A stretch of 11,951 bases of DNA from Pseudomonadota bacterium (GTDB lineage: Bacteria > Pseudomonadota > Alphaproteobacteria > Rhizobiales > Kaistiaceae): contig JAEZEN010000540.1 of NCBI GenBank assembly GCA_023433185.1, forward strand, positions 1 to 11,951, given 5' to 3'. Position numbers and translations under genes: made by a program. The notes beneath the pieces are model-generated. The model had not been told where the DNA came from and did not search any database. It saw only the letters and a program-made list of their open reading frames with translations. This document shows, piece after piece, positions 1-6,525 of the stretch. The number at the start of each line of letters is the position of its first letter. Within the stretch, counting starts at the first letter, position 1.

Positions 1-610
1 GCTCGGGATGTGGCGGCGGCGACTCCTGGCGCGGTTGGGCGGCCGGCCCGCGGAGCGGTGGCGCATAGGGGCGCGGCTCGCGCTCGGGACGCCGCTTCTG
101 CTGCTGTTCGGCCAGAACCACCCTGGCGGCCGCGGCCTCGGCCTCGTCGAAGGCCTGGCTGATGTCGACGGAGAATCCCTCGGGTCGCCGTGTTTCGGGC
201 CGCGGGGCGGGCGGGCGCGATTCCGCGGCGCGAACCGGCTCCACGGGCGGCCTGGGTGGTGCGGGCTCAGGTTCGAGCGCGGGCGCAGGCGAAGCCGGCT
301 CGGGCTCCGGCTGTGGCTCTTCCACCGGATCGGGGTCCGGCGCCGACCCTGCATCGGCGAGCGGTCCGCCGAGCGCGGCGAAGGACGCCTGCAGGTCGTT
401 GAGCAGCTCGGCCTCGAGATCGCGCTCGATATCCGGTTCGGGCACGGGGTCGCCTCCGGGCGCGCGCCCACGACCGCCGGCCTCGGGAGCGCCCCGGCCC
501 GTCACGATGCGCGCCAGTTCCGCCAGCGGATCCGCCTCGTCCATCGATTCGGGAGCCCTGCGTTCCCCCGGGGGTCGGACAGAGAGTTTCGGGTCGTAGC
601 GGTCCGCCAT
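1..610 (-). CDS. SPOR-linked protein downstream of argS, N-terminal part (runs off left edge)
   Basis: The frame is open from an ATG at 610-608 to the window edge, giving 203 codons and no stop. The protein begins MADRYDPKLSVRPPGERR and has a DPLAELARIVTGR segment at about residues 27-39. That segment is, from memory, typical of the N-terminus of the SPOR-domain proteins encoded just after argS in alphaproteobacteria. Residues 85-145 are Pro/Glu/Ala-rich low complexity, and residues 146-175 look helical (FSVDISQAFDEAEAAAARVV). The membrane helix and the C-terminal SPOR (peptidoglycan-binding) domain expected in this family would lie beyond the edge, so the SPOR assignment rests on context and the N-terminal motif. 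It starts 57 nt after the argS stop on the same strand and is probably in the same operon. No strong Shine-Dalgarno is visible, only a close GAGA. Confidence 0.72.
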   Translation of the reverse strand, partial: MADRYDPKLSVRPPGERRAPESMDEADPLAELARIVTGRGAPEAGGRGRAPGGDPVPEPDIERDLEAELLNDLQASFAALGGPLADAGSAPDPDPVEEPQPEPEPASPAPALEPEPAPPRPPVEPVRAAESRPPAPRPETRRPEGFSVDISQAFDEAEAAAARVVLAEQQQKRRPEREPRPYAPPLRGPAAQPRQESPPPHPE

Positions 611-667
611 AGTCTCGCTTCTATCAGCCGGGAAAACGACGCCCGGCGACCGTTCGGGCCACCGCCG

Positions 668-2419
668 TCAACGCATTTCCTCGGGTGCGCTCACTCCAAG
701 AATAGCCAGCCCCGAGGACAACACCAGTTTTGTGGCATGAACGAGGGCAAGCCGCGCCAAGGTCGAATCTGAGTCCAAGGGATCAATGAAGCGCAATTGC
801 GGCAACTCCTTGCCGCGGTTCCATTGTCCGTGGAAGTCGGCGGCCAGTTCATACAGGTAGAACGCCACCCGGTGCGGCTCATGGGCCGCCGCGGCCGCCT
901 CGATAATCCGGGGATATTCAAGCAGCCGGCGAATCAGCGCGATCTCGCCCTCGTCTGCGAGACGGTCGAAGCTGGCGTCCCCGCGCCGCGACGGCGCGGT
1001 CAGGGCCGGAACCTCGGACTCCGCCTGGCGGAAGACCGAGCAGGCCCTGGCATGGGCGTACTGCACGTAGAACACCGGGTTCTCGCGCGACTGCTCGGTC
1101 ACCTTCTGGAAATCGAAGTCCAGCGGCGCGTCGTTCTTCCGGAACACCATCATGAAGCGGATGGGGTCGGGACCGACCTCATCCACCACGTCACGAAGCG
1201 TAACGAACTCCCCGGAACGCTTCGACATCTTCACAGGCTCGCCGGCGCGCAGCAGCTTCACGAGCTGGACGATCTTCACGTCGAGTTCGGCGGTGCCACC
1301 GCTGATCGCCTTGACCGCGGCCTGCATGCGCTTGACGTAGCCGCCGTGATCGGCGCCGAGCACGTCGATCATCGTCCGGAAACCGCGCCGGAACTTCTCG
1401 TAGTGATAGGCGATGTCGGACGCGAAATAGGTGTAGCTGCCGTCCGATTTGACCAGCGGCCGGTCGACGTCGTCGCCGAAGGCGGTCGCCCGGAACAGCG
1501 TCTGCTCGCGGTCCTCCCACTCCTCCGGCAGTTGCCCCTTGGGCGGCTGGAGCCGGCCCTGGTAGACGAGGTCATCCGCCCGGAGGCTGTCGATCATCGC
1601 GGCGACAGCACTCGGATCACCCGACGTCAGGGAGCGCTCGGAGAAGAACACCTCATGCTCGATCGCGAGCGCCCCGAGGTCGCTCCGGATCATCTCCATC
1701 ATCGCGGCCACGGCGGTGTCCCGGACGAGCGGCAGCCATTCCTCCTCCGGCATCGCGAGGAGCAGCGTCCCGTGCTCGACGGCGAGCGCCGCGCCCACCG
1801 GCTTCAGGTAGTCCCCGGGATAGAAGCCCTCCGGGATCGTGCCGATGTCCTCGCCGAGCGCCTCGCGGTAGCGCAGGAACGCCGAGCGGGCGAGCACGTC
1901 AACCTGGGCGCCGGCATCGTTGATGTAGTACTCGCGGGTCACGTCATGGCCGGCAAAGGCCAGCAGGTTGGCGAGCGCGTCGCCGAAGACGGCACCGCGG
2001 CAGTGCCCGACATGCATCGGACCGGTCGGGTTGGCCGACACGTATTCGACGTTGACCTTGACACCCGCCCCCGCGCCGGAGCGGCCGAAGCGGTCGCCGG
2101 CGGCGATCAGCGCGCCGAGCGCCGAGCGGAGATAGGCCGGGGCGAGCCGGATGTTGACGAAGCCCGGCCCGGCCACCTCGGCCGTCGCCACATCGGGATC
2201 GCGCGCGAGCCGCACGGCGATGCGGGTCGCGAGATCGCGCGGCTTCAGGCCGAGCGGCTTCGACAGCACCATCGCGGCATTGGAGGCGAGATCGCCATGG
2301 GCGGGGTCGCGGGGCGGCTCGACGATGGCGCGGCCGAGGTCGAGGGCCACGCCCGCCTCCGCCGCGATCGCGCGCACGATCCCGTCGATCCGATCCGTGA
2401 AGTCCTGGAAGATGTTCAT
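668..2419 (-). CDS. argS: Arginyl-tRNA synthetase
   Basis: This 583-residue class I aminoacyl-tRNA synthetase attaches arginine to tRNA-Arg in the cytoplasm. Residues 1-110 form the N-terminal additional domain typical of ArgS ([10 protein letters not shown] at 41-50, VAGPGFVNI at 82-90). The HIGH signature reads HVGH at 136-139 within [16 protein letters not shown]. The catalytic core contains [11 protein letters not shown] at 354-364, and the KMSKS-like loop is KMSKR at 397-401. The C-terminal anticodon-binding DALR domain covers about 455-583 and ends VSAPEEMR. The length matches bacterial ArgS. The ATG at 2419 was chosen because [11 protein letters not shown] is a normal ArgS start; the frame stays open upstream only through the MBL gene in another frame. 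No clear Shine-Dalgarno is visible. It lies 68 nt after the MBL gene stop and is likely co-transcribed from dgt. Confidence 0.97.
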   Translation of the reverse strand: MNIFQDFTDRIDGIVRAIAAEAGVALDLGRAIVEPPRDPAHGDLASNAAMVLSKPLGLKPRDLATRIAVRLARDPDVATAEVAGPGFVNIRLAPAYLRSALGALIAAGDRFGRSGAGAGVKVNVEYVSANPTGPMHVGHCRGAVFGDALANLLAFAGHDVTREYYINDAGAQVDVLARSAFLRYREALGEDIGTIPEGFYPGDYLKPVGAALAVEHGTLLLAMPEEEWLPLVRDTAVAAMMEMIRSDLGALAIEHEVFFSERSLTSGDPSAVAAMIDSLRADDLVYQGRLQPPKGQLPEEWEDREQTLFRATAFGDDVDRPLVKSDGSYTYFASDIAYHYEKFRRGFRTMIDVLGADHGGYVKRMQAAVKAISGGTAELDVKIVQLVKLLRAGEPVKMSKRSGEFVTLRDVVDEVGPDPIRFMMVFRKNDAPLDFDFQKVTEQSRENPVFYVQYAHARACSVFRQAESEVPALTAPSRRGDASFDRLADEGEIALIRRLLEYPRIIEAAAAAHEPHRVAFYLYELAADFHGQWNRGKELPQLRFIDPLDSDSTLARLALVHATKLVLSSGLAILGVSAPEEMR

Positions 2420-2487
2420 GCTGCGCCGCCGTTCAGAGCGCCGCCTACCGCAAATCGCCGGGTCGGTCAAACCCGTGACGGCCTCGC

Positions 2488-3519
2488 CTACTCCGCGAGG
2501 ACGATCGTTTCGCCGACGCGGGGAACCCGCGTCGCGAGCCCGCGGTCGCCGGCGGCAAGAAACCGCGCCCTCTGCTCTACCGGCGCCTCCTCGCCGAGGG
2601 GAAACGTGCCCCAATGCACGCCGATGGCGGTCCGCGCCCCGAGAGTTCTGGCAATGGCGGCGGCTTCCTCGGGCGTGACGTGGTAGGGCGCCTGGAGCCG
2701 TCGCGGGGCGTAAGCACCGATCGGCACCAGCGCGAAGTCGACCGGGCCGGCGCGCTGACGCATCTCCGCGAAGATCGGGCCGAAGCCGGTATCCCCGGCG
2801 AAGTAAAGCGAATGGCTCCCGTGCCGGACGATCCAGCCGGCCCAGTGGGCGGAGTCGCGCGGCTCCGGCGGCCGCCGCATACCATGGATGGCGGGAACCG
2901 CCTCGAATCTCAGGCCCAGCAGGGTCGCGCGTTCGTACCAGCCCAGTTCGAACAGGTTCCGCAGGTGGATCGGGGCGAGCAGGCGGGCGTTTCCCGGCGG
3001 GACCAGGACCACGACACCCGGGTTGCGGACCGCCAGCCTCCGGATGGTCCGGAGGTCGAGATGATCGTAGTCGCCATGCGAGATCAGGATCACGTCGATC
3101 GGCGGAAGGTCGTCCAGCGCCGGAACCGGCGGCGCCAGCCGCGCCATGGTCAACGGCGGCACGCCGATCGTCGGCATCAGGACGGGATCGGTGAGGATCC
3201 ATTTGCCCCCGATCCGGACGAGCGCGGTGGAATGGCCGATCCATGTGACCGCGACGGTCGATTCTTCCGCCGCCCTGAGACCATCGCGCGCCGCATCGGC
3301 CGGGAGCACGTGATCCCCGGGAAGCCGGCCCGCCTCGGGAAACATGCCGAGTTGCATCCGCACAAGAAGGCGCCGCCACTCGGCCGGGGTTGCGGCGGGC
3401 GCCGGGACGATCCCGGCATTCTCGTAGCGGACGGTGCCGCCCGCCTGTCCGTCGGGCGAGAGGCAACCGGCAGCGAGCCCGGCGGCGAGCAGCGGGGAAA
3501 GGAGACGGCGCGCCCTCAC
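2488..3519 (-). CDS. MBL-fold metallo-hydrolase, predicted lipoprotein (NAPE-PLD/UlaG-like)
   Basis: This 343-residue protein has an N-terminal export signal ([18 protein letters not shown]) ending at Cys19. The lipobox is AAGC, with Ala rather than the usual Leu at -3, so lipidation is likely but not certain. The metallo-beta-lactamase fold starts at [15 protein letters not shown] (about 91-105), followed by WILTDPVL (107-114). The metal motif reads HGDYDH at 148-153. Further likely ligands are His212 (AIHGM), Asp243 (AGDTGFGP) and His302 (GVHWGTF). The layout resembles the NAPE-PLD/UlaG branch of phosphodiesterase-like hydrolases; the substrate is unknown. The second His of the usual HxHxDH is Asp here. 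It starts with GTG and overlaps the dgt stop by 4 nt (GTGA), which suggests translational coupling. argS follows 68 nt later. The product is probably in the periplasm or anchored to a membrane. Confidence 0.85.
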   Translation of the reverse strand: MRARRLLSPLLAAGLAAGCLSPDGQAGGTVRYENAGIVPAPAATPAEWRRLLVRMQLGMFPEAGRLPGDHVLPADAARDGLRAAEESTVAVTWIGHSTALVRIGGKWILTDPVLMPTIGVPPLTMARLAPPVPALDDLPPIDVILISHGDYDHLDLRTIRRLAVRNPGVVVLVPPGNARLLAPIHLRNLFELGWYERATLLGLRFEAVPAIHGMRRPPEPRDSAHWAGWIVRHGSHSLYFAGDTGFGPIFAEMRQRAGPVDFALVPIGAYAPRRLQAPYHVTPEEAAAIARTLGARTAIGVHWGTFPLGEEAPVEQRARFLAAGDRGLATRVPRVGETIVLAE

Positions 3520-4724
3520 CCCTCCCGCCTGCCGAGAAGGCGCCCGAACTCCGACGCTGCGTAGCGATCCGTCATCCCGGCGAGGAAGTCGCAGACGCGT
3601 CGGGCCCGCGCCGCCAGGTCCTCCCCGGACACCGGCCGCCAGCCCGGCGGTAGGGCGTGGCGGTCGGCGAGGTAGCGCCGGAAGAGTGCCCGGACCATCG
3701 CCTCGGCATCGTGCATCACCGCCATCACCCCGGGATTGCGGTAGACGGCGGTGGTGAGGACGGCCTTGATCGCGCGGTCGGCCTCGGCCATCGCCGGCGA
3801 GAAGGCGAGCAACGGCGCGTCCGCCCGCCGGATGTCGTCGGCCGAGTCCGGCGTCCTGGCCGCAAGCCGGTCACGCGCCGTCGCCACAACGTCGTCGACC
3901 ATCGCCGTGACCAGGCGCCGGGTCAGTTCATGGGCCGTCCTGGTCTCGTCGAGGCCGGGATACTCGCGGCGGATATCGCTGATGATTCCATCAACTAGCG
4001 GAACTTCCTCGAGTCTTGCCCAAGGCAGGAGGCCGGCGCGCAACCCGTCGTCGATGTCGTGCGCGTCATAGGCGATGTCGTCGGCGATGGCCGCCGCCTG
4101 TGCCTCCGGCCCGGCGAAGGTCGAGAGCCACAGGTCGGCCGGATAGTCCGCGATCACCGGCGGGAGGCCTGCGGCTGCGTGGCGGCCGACGGGGCGGCCG
4201 TCGCGGTCGGTCATCGGGCCGTTGTGCTTGGCGAGCCCCTCGATGGTTTCCCAGGTCAGGTTGAGGCCGTCGAAGCGCGGGTAGCGCCGTTCCAGCAGCG
4301 TCACCGCCCTGACCGACTGGGCATTGTGGTCGAATCCGCCGTATTCCGCCATTTCCGCATCGAGCGCGCGCTCGCCCGCATGGCCGAAGGGGGGATGACC
4401 CAGATCGTGAGCGAGGGCCAGCGCCTCGGCGAGATCCTCGTCCAGGTGCAGTGTCCGGGCGATCGCCCGCGCGATCTGCGAGACCTCGAGCGTGTGGGTG
4501 AGGCGCGTCCGGTAGTGGTCCCCCTCGTCGACCAGGAAGACCTGCGTCTTCTCGCGGAGGCGCCGGAAGGCGGTCGAATGCAGGACCCGGTCGCGGTCGC
4601 GCTGGAACGGGGTCCGCGTCGGGCTTGGCGGCTCGTCGACCAGCCGGCCGCGGCTTTTCCGTGGATCGGAGGCATATGGCGCCCGCTGTGCGTTGCCATC
4701 GCCCCACCCGTCACCATTTGGCAC
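3516..4724 (-). CDS. dgt: Deoxyguanosinetriphosphate triphosphohydrolase-like protein (HD domain)
   Basis: This is a cytoplasmic dNTPase of the HD superfamily. The family cleaves dNTPs to deoxynucleoside and triphosphate. With the GTG start at 4724 it is 402 residues. Recognisable blocks are [13 protein letters not shown] (15-27), [23 protein letters not shown] (34-56), the first metal His at 77 (THTLEV), the HD pair His106-Asp107 in [10 protein letters not shown], and the last metal Asp in [15 protein letters not shown] (214-228). This pattern matches the alphaproteobacterial type-2 dGTPase-like group; true dGTP specificity cannot be read from sequence. The frame is open far upstream, but that part is antisense to erpA and the VOC gene and has no Dgt similarity. 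GTG 4724 is preceded by GGGAAG, 7 nt away. A TTG at 4763 is the alternative. It is the first gene of the operon continuing into the MBL gene and argS, and is divergent from erpA. Confidence 0.92.
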   Translation of the reverse strand: MPNGDGWGDGNAQRAPYASDPRKSRGRLVDEPPSPTRTPFQRDRDRVLHSTAFRRLREKTQVFLVDEGDHYRTRLTHTLEVSQIARAIARTLHLDEDLAEALALAHDLGHPPFGHAGERALDAEMAEYGGFDHNAQSVRAVTLLERRYPRFDGLNLTWETIEGLAKHNGPMTDRDGRPVGRHAAAGLPPVIADYPADLWLSTFAGPEAQAAAIADDIAYDAHDIDDGLRAGLLPWARLEEVPLVDGIISDIRREYPGLDETRTAHELTRRLVTAMVDDVVATARDRLAARTPDSADDIRRADAPLLAFSPAMAEADRAIKAVLTTAVYRNPGVMAVMHDAEAMVRALFRRYLADRHALPPGWRPVSGEDLAARARRVCDFLAGMTDRYAASEFGRLLGRREG

Positions 4725-4741
4725 GCGTACACTTCCCGCAG

Positions 4742-4766
4742 GAATTGACTTCGACCCCTGCAATTC
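4742..4766. repeat. Inverted repeat GAATTG-N13-CAATTC in the dgt/erpA divergent region
   Basis: GAATTG at 4742-4747 is exactly repeated in inverse as CAATTC at 4761-4766, with 13 nt between. It overlaps the -35 side of the candidate erpA promoter and the -10 side of the candidate dgt promoter, so a bound regulator could affect both genes. No known operator is recognised. A 6-bp pair can also arise by chance. Confidence 0.35.
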
Positions 4767-4773
4767 ATAACTA
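4745..4773 (+). promoter_or_regulatory. Candidate erpA promoter
   Basis: TTGACT at 4745-4750 is one base from the consensus -35 box. Around 17 nt later lies an AT-rich stretch (CATAACTAT, 4766-4774) that could hold a poor -10 box. It sits in the 72-nt gap between the divergent dgt and erpA genes and overlaps the inverted repeat at 4742-4766. The -10 match is weak, so confidence is low. Confidence 0.35.
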
Positions 4774-4792
4774 TCGCTCAACGGGAAACACA
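4764..4792 (-). promoter_or_regulatory. Candidate dgt promoter
   Basis: On the minus strand a TTGTGT and a TATGAA are separated by about 18 nt. Transcription from this pair would begin near 4757 and give a leader of about 30 nt before the GTG at 4724. That would exclude the upstream TTG alternative at 4763. The match to a sigma-70 promoter is moderate and is judged by eye only. Confidence 0.35.
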
Positions 4793-4796
4793 AGCG

Positions 4797-5138
4797 ATGA
4801 CAGACGCTTCGACCCTGAATGTCAGCCTTTCCGAGCGGGCCGCCCGGCGGATCGCCTCGATCCTCGCCAGGGAGCCCGAGGGGACCGCGCTGCGCGTGAG
4901 CGTATCCGGCGGCGGTTGTTCGGGCTTCCAGTACGGCTTCGACCTCGATCGCGACCGCACCGACGAAGACCTCGTGGTCGAGCGGAGCGGCGCCGTCGTG
5001 CTGATCGATTCGGTGTCCCTGCCCTTTGTCGAGGGCTCCGAAATCGACTTCGTCGACGACCTGATCGGCCAGTCGTTCCAGGTCAGGAACCCCAACGCGA
5101 CCGCATCCTGCGGATGCGGAACGAGTTTCTCGATCTGA
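4797..5138 (+). CDS. erpA: A-type iron-sulfur cluster carrier (ErpA/IscA/HesB family)
   Basis: This 113-residue protein accepts Fe-S clusters and passes them to apo-proteins in the cytoplasm. It has the full HesB signature. The three conserved cysteines are Cys41 in [11 protein letters not shown] and Cys105 and Cys107 in the C-terminal [13 protein letters not shown]. The fold-defining segment [13 protein letters not shown] is near the N-terminus and [10 protein letters not shown] at 85-94. The size matches the family (105-120 residues). In alphaproteobacteria this carrier is commonly encoded divergently from dgt, as here, and those genes are annotated erpA. The symbol therefore rests on context; erpA, iscA and sufA paralogs are hard to separate by sequence alone. 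The start is the first ATG after an in-frame stop, with only a weak purine-rich GGGAAA upstream. The VOC gene follows after 10 nt. Confidence 0.93.
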   Translation: MTDASTLNVSLSERAARRIASILAREPEGTALRVSVSGGGCSGFQYGFDLDRDRTDEDLVVERSGAVVLIDSVSLPFVEGSEIDFVDDLIGQSFQVRNPNATASCGCGTSFSI

Positions 5139-5148
5139 GGTTTCCGTC

Positions 5149-5859
5149 ATGCCGGCGACCAGGCGCCAGTCAGGGAAGCAGCCCGCCAAGGCGCCGAAGT
5201 CCCTGCCTGCCGCGAAACCGTCGCCTCGCAAGGCTTCGGCGAAGCCTCCCGAACTCAACGGGAAGTCGGCCTCCCCCGCTACGAAAGCGACGAAGCCGGC
5301 GGCGAAGGCCACGGTTCGCCAACCCGCGGCCAAGGCCAAGGGGACCGCACCGGCCGCTGCCTCGAAGGCGGCGCCGGTCAAAGCGACACGGACCGCCCCG
5401 GCCACCGGAGGCAGGAAAGCCCCTCCGCCCGCGCCCGGCGCAAAGTCCAAGGCTGCGGCGATCCGGAGTTCGATCGAGGTCGACTTCGCCGTCGGCAAGC
5501 TCCACCAGGTCGCGCTTCTCGCCACCGACCTCGATCGCTCGATCGCCTTCTACCGGGACGTCCTCGGCCTCGCCTACATGGACCGCTACGACCCGCCCGG
5601 TCTCGCCTTCTTCAATCTTGGCGGCGGCACGCGCCTGATCCTCTCGGCGACCTCCTCGAAGGCCACGCTCTACTTCCGCGTCGATGACATCGACTCGGCG
5701 GTTGCCGCGCTCGCCGCCCGCGGTGTCTTCTTCCTGCACAAGCCGACGATGATCCACCGCGATGACAAGGGCCGGCTCGGCAAGAAGGGCGTCGAGGAGT
5801 GGATGGCCTTCTTCAAGGATCCCAGCGAAAACGTCCTCGCGCTCGTCGCGCAACGGTAA
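5149..5859 (+). CDS. VOC (glyoxalase-fold) protein with histone H1-like Ala/Pro/Lys-rich N-terminal tail
   Basis: This is a 236-residue protein in two parts. By my count residues 1-106 hold 31 Ala, 18 Pro, 17 Lys, 7 Arg and a single acidic residue. That is a disordered basic tail resembling histone H1 or AlgP. Residues 117-236 form a vicinal oxygen chelate domain: [24 protein letters not shown] opens it (candidate metal ligand His119), [13 protein letters not shown] starts the second repeat, and [13 protein letters not shown] closes it. The usual second-repeat Glu is Ala (LALV) and the first repeat ends LILSA, so the metal site may be incomplete. The enzymatic role is unknown. There is no in-frame ATG between residue 1 and residue 144, so the tail is expected to be translated. 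A TGAGG overlapping the erpA stop serves as ribosome-binding site 8 nt upstream, implying co-expression with erpA. Confidence 0.85.
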   Translation: MPATRRQSGKQPAKAPKSLPAAKPSPRKASAKPPELNGKSASPATKATKPAAKATVRQPAAKAKGTAPAAASKAAPVKATRTAPATGGRKAPPPAPGAKSKAAAIRSSIEVDFAVGKLHQVALLATDLDRSIAFYRDVLGLAYMDRYDPPGLAFFNLGGGTRLILSATSSKATLYFRVDDIDSAVAALAARGVFFLHKPTMIHRDDKGRLGKKGVEEWMAFFKDPSENVLALVAQR

Positions 5860-5997
5860 CATTCCCAAGACTACGTCCTCACGCGCGGCGCGCGGCGGCA
5901 GCATCGCCCCAGGTCCGTGGCGCCGATCGACTTGAGCGTCTCGTCGGACACCTCCGCATGGGCGGCACCAAGTCCGCCGCGGAAGCTGTTGTTGTAA

Positions 5998-6480
5998 GCC
6001 TCCAGCCCCCGCACGCTCGATTCCCGTGCCGCCTTCTACTACGGCTACACCCTCGATTCCCCGGGCATGATCATGCGCATCCCCGGCATCGGCTCGCAGT
6101 ACTTGATGAGCTTCCTCGACGCCGACGGCACACCATTCGATGGCGCGAGAACCTACAAGGTCACGCCTCCCAAGGACGTTCCGGCAGAGGCCTTCTGGTC
6201 GCTGACGCTCTACGACAACCAGACCCGCTCGATGCTGCAGACGCCGCAGAGGTTCCCCCGCGCCGGCAGCCAGAGCTTTCCGACACCGGCGGCCGAGGCG
6301 GATGCCGACGGCAGCACCACGGTCTATTTCAGCCCGGAGAAGCCGGATGGCATCGCCGACGGCAACTGAATCCAGACCGACCCGGAGAAGGGCTGGTTCA
6401 CCCTGCTTCGGATCTATGGCCCGAAGCCGAGCTTCTTCGACAAGTCCTGGCGGATCGGCGAGATCGAACCGGTCGAATAG
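5998..6480 (+). pseudogene. C-terminal remnant of a DUF1254/DUF1214 protein with an internal stop
   Basis: One plus-strand frame translates into a well-preserved DUF1214 C-terminal domain: LDSRAAFYYGY, GMIMRIPGIGSQYLMSF, GARTYKVTPPKDVPAEAFWS, LYDNQTRSMLQTPQRFPRAG and DGSTTVYFSPEKPDG. At 6367-6369 the frame meets TGA. Homologues I recall carry Trp here (GNWIQT), so a TGG-to-TGA change is likely. Beyond the stop the same frame continues with IQTDPEKGWFTLLRIYGP and FFDKSWRIGEIEPVE to TAG at 6478-6480. Family proteins are typically above 300 residues. Only about 160 codons remain, the frame is closed upstream by TAA at 5995-5997, and no N-terminal DUF1254 half is visible, so the gene is both truncated and interrupted. 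A short product from the ATG at 6067 is possible but unlikely to be functional. The family's function is unknown. Confidence 0.85.
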
Positions 6481-6500
6481 GTCGCCTGCGGCACGACATG

Positions 6501-6525
6501 CCCGGCCGCGCGCGTCGCGGCCGGG
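6501..6525. terminator. Perfect 10-bp GC hairpin after ligD
   Basis: CCCGGCCGCG (6501-6510) pairs perfectly with CGCGGCCGGG (6516-6525) across a 5-nt loop. It directly abuts the ligD stop codon (6526-6528, minus strand) and lies 20 nt after the end of the converging pseudogene. No T-tract follows on either strand, so it is not a textbook intrinsic terminator. It may act as a transcript-end stabiliser or an inefficient bidirectional terminator. Confidence 0.5.

Noticed and set aside
627..647. GCCGGG-N9-CCCGGC hairpin between argS and the SPOR-linked gene
   Set aside because: Only 6 bp with a 9-nt loop and no T-tract in GC-rich DNA. The downstream gene appears to be in the same operon.
8..772. 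Plus-strand frame over the left edge
   Set aside because: The minus strand carries a clean SPOR-linked N-terminus here, while the plus reading is Arg/Gly-rich and overlaps the argS 3' end.
797..2686. Long plus-strand open frame opposite argS
   Set aside because: It is antisense to a complete argS with all motifs. Its Arg/His/Gly/Asp-rich translation is typical of shadow frames in GC-rich DNA.
4725..5525. Upstream extension of the dgt frame, with a 669-codon reading
   Set aside because: The extension is antisense to erpA and the VOC tail and has no Dgt similarity. Conserved sequence begins near APYASDP.
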